Origin: Celeribacter halophilus
GTDB taxonomy: Bacteria; Pseudomonadota; Alphaproteobacteria; Rhodobacterales; Rhodobacteraceae
Direction: 5' to 3'
Assembly: GCF_900114135.1 (NCBI RefSeq)
Contig: NZ_FORY01000001.1
Coordinates: 1-64,000, forward strand
Length of the DNA: 64,000 nucleotides
Below, piece by piece: positions 62,799-64,000 of this stretch. The notes beneath the pieces were generated by a model. The model was not told the origin of the DNA and searched no databases. It was given only the letters and a program-made list of their open reading frames with translations. The stretch's first letter is position 1. Every line of letters begins with the position of its first letter. The position numbers and the translations under genes were made by a program.

Positions 62799-64000
62799 TT
62801 GCCGGACGGGCAAAAACTGGAAGTTTTACAGCGGGAAGTTACGCTCATTCTCGAAAGTGAGGCTTTCGCACGTTCAAAGGCAAACCGTGCATTGCTCGAA
62901 TATTTGGCGAAAGAGTGTTTGGCCGGACGAGGTGACGAGATCACCGAATACGGCATTGCGCATGGGCTGCTCGGCAGAGGGGATGAGTTCGATCCCTCGA
63001 CCGATCCGATTGTGCGGGTCCGGATGCGGCGGCTTCGGGAGGCCATCAATGGCTACTATGCGCAACATGGCGATCGCGTCGATCGCCTGATCATCCCGCG
63101 TGGTAGCTATGCCCTGTCGGTGCTACGTGTCGAGAAACCATCGACCGCTGAGCAACAGAACGAAGAGGCGGTGGTTGATAAGGTCGCGCGGGATGATGTG
63201 GCGGGCACAGAGGGTTCTGCACAACCGCCTTCTGACGCGCAGGCCCCCGATAGGCCGAAGATGCGCAAGGTGTTTGGTTTGCGCTTTGTCCTGTTCCTAA
63301 TTGTGGTTTTTGCGGCGGGTGTTTTAGGACATGGCATTTGGCATGTTGTCTTTCCGTCAAGTCCGATTGAAACGGCAAGCACCGAGCCGGGCTATCCGGT
63401 CGTTGCCATCGCGCCGTTCGACAATCTGACGGATCGGGCGGAGAACGACACTTATGAAAAAGATGTGCAGAGACAACTGGCCGGAGACCTCGAACGTTTT
63501 GGGCGCGTGAATGTGCGGGTCTTGAACGCCGATCTCAATAGTGAGCTTGAAGGGGCCGATTATGTCTTGCGCGGTTCGATTCTGAGCCTCGTGGGGCATC
63601 TTGATCTGTCCGTTGCGCTGGTGGATGTCGAGACCGGCGAGGAACTGTTTCAAACCCGAATGTCCGATCCTGTTGATGCGCAGGGGATTTATGCAAGCCT
63701 GCGTGCCGTGTCCCATCGCATGAGCAGTTATCTCGCGGCACAAGGTGGTGTGATCAGTGCGCTTGGCCGACCGGATACGGGCGCGGCGGGGGCACCGGAC
63801 AGCGTCTTTTCCTGTGTTCTTAAGACCGATGCGTTTCTGAGCGATTATAGTCCCGAAAAGTTCCAAACGGCCTATCGGTGTTTCGAGCCTTTCTCGGATA
63901 TACTGGAGACCGATGCGGTTGGCTCTACCTCCTTCGGGACTTTGATGTTGCATTCGGTCCCTGACTTTCAGTTCATGGATACGTCCGGTTTGCCCGAAGC
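62796..64000 (+). CDS. Membrane-anchored regulator-like protein with TolB/FlgO-like domain, partial
   Basis: The frame is open to the window end, at least 401 residues. Residues 5-110 match the N-terminal module common in alphaproteobacterial proteins that pair it with TolB-like or TPR parts (LILESEAFARSKANRALLEYL, FDPSTDPIVRVRMRRLREAI, IIPRGSYALSVLRV). An acidic linker follows (115-155), one membrane span (LRFVLFLIVVFAAGVLGH, 162-179), then a periplasmic TolB/FlgO-like region starting VVAIAPFDNLTD (202-213) with GADYVLRGSILSLVG. Such proteins may sense envelope state; function unknown. Divergent from the gene at 61981. Confidence 0.72.
   Translation, partial: MLPDGQKLEVLQREVTLILESEAFARSKANRALLEYLAKECLAGRGDEITEYGIAHGLLGRGDEFDPSTDPIVRVRMRRLREAINGYYAQHGDRVDRLIIPRGSYALSVLRVEKPSTAEQQNEEAVVDKVARDDVAGTEGSAQPPSDAQAPDRPKMRKVFGLRFVLFLIVVFAAGVLGHGIWHVVFPSSPIETASTEPGYPVVAIAPFDNLTDRAENDTYEKDVQRQLAGDLERFGRVNVRVLNADLNSELEGADYVLRGSILSLVGHLDLSVALVDVETGEELFQTRMSDPVDAQGIYASLRAVSHRMSSYLAAQGGVISALGRPDTGAAGAPDSVFSCVLKTDAFLSDYSPEKFQTAYRCFEPFSDILETDAVGSTSFGTLMLHSVPDFQFMDTSGLPE

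Noticed and set aside
62680-63090. Plus-strand frame of 136 residues crossing the G10 tract
   Set aside because: Out of frame with the conserved regulator domain that starts at 62796; composition after the tract is Arg/Ser/Pro-rich as for a shifted frame.

Overview
This window comes from a high-GC alphaproteobacterial chromosome, most likely a Roseobacter-group Rhodobacterales member (Celeribacter-like is only a guess). The evidence is the divergent irr/fabA pair, the ctaC-ctaB-coxF-ctaG-ctaE cytochrome oxidase cluster followed by SURF1, thrC and an M16 protease, a complete-looking tad/cpa pilus assembly block, GSCFA proteins, and a recurrent intergenic element built on GAGTATTT. Most of it is core chromosome. 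Two stretches look acquired: the left edge (about 1-870) and about 9700-10800, both AT-rich compared with their neighbours.

Layout. 1-870: the end of an IS3-family element that has cut off the C-terminus of an AT-rich orphan gene. 1030-8030: fabA, irr, tag, and the tamB/tamA outer-membrane translocation pair. 8170-10870: a PhnA-like zinc protein, a cold-shock protein, an orphan BrnA-like protein, then an AT-rich gene with a nucleoside-deoxyribosyltransferase/TIR-like domain, which is a possible NAD- or nucleotide-cleaving effector. 10870-13890: ettA and a PAP2-type membrane phosphatase. 14350-26830: a minus-strand tad locus (two Flp pilins, cpaB, secretin, OmpA-like lipoprotein, tadZ, tadA, tadB, tadC, two TPR lipoproteins, prepilin peptidase) plus an AAA ATPase. 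No TadE/F/G pseudopilin genes are present. 27200-32500: a lytic transglycosylase, a CoA-transferase operon whose A and B subunit genes are separated by a GSCFA gene and an SGNH-like gene, and a metallo-beta-lactamase-fold hydrolase.

32540-38220: topA, dprA and tldD. 38396-45996: the aa3-type oxidase assembly cluster (subunit I gene not present), then thrC, an M16 peptidase and a GNAT gene. A perfect Fnr-type palindrome lies in the tldD/ctaC intergenic region. 46090-52890: an FAD-linked oxidase, the purine-salvage pair mtnP-apt, a SulP transporter, a flavin reductase-like protein, a GNAT protein and an EcsC protein. 53095-60226: ptsP, lysC, an SDR, a DUF1178 protein, a Nudix hydrolase with a degenerate box, and a Kdo-transferase. 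60418-61470: a di-haem cytochrome c peroxidase behind a near-consensus Fnr box. 61600-64000: two hypothetical minus-strand genes, then a plus-strand gene running off the window, with a G10 tract just before its start codon; it combines an N-terminal regulator-like domain, one membrane span and a TolB/FlgO-like domain.

How the parts fit together: TamA/TamB insert outer-membrane proteins. The tad block builds an adhesive pilus. The cta genes plus SURF1 mature and assemble cytochrome aa3 oxidase, and the peroxidase handles periplasmic H2O2, apparently under oxygen control. MtnP makes adenine that Apt recycles to AMP. No tRNA, rRNA or CRISPR array was recognised. All assignments are from reading the sequence and translated proteins; no database search was run.
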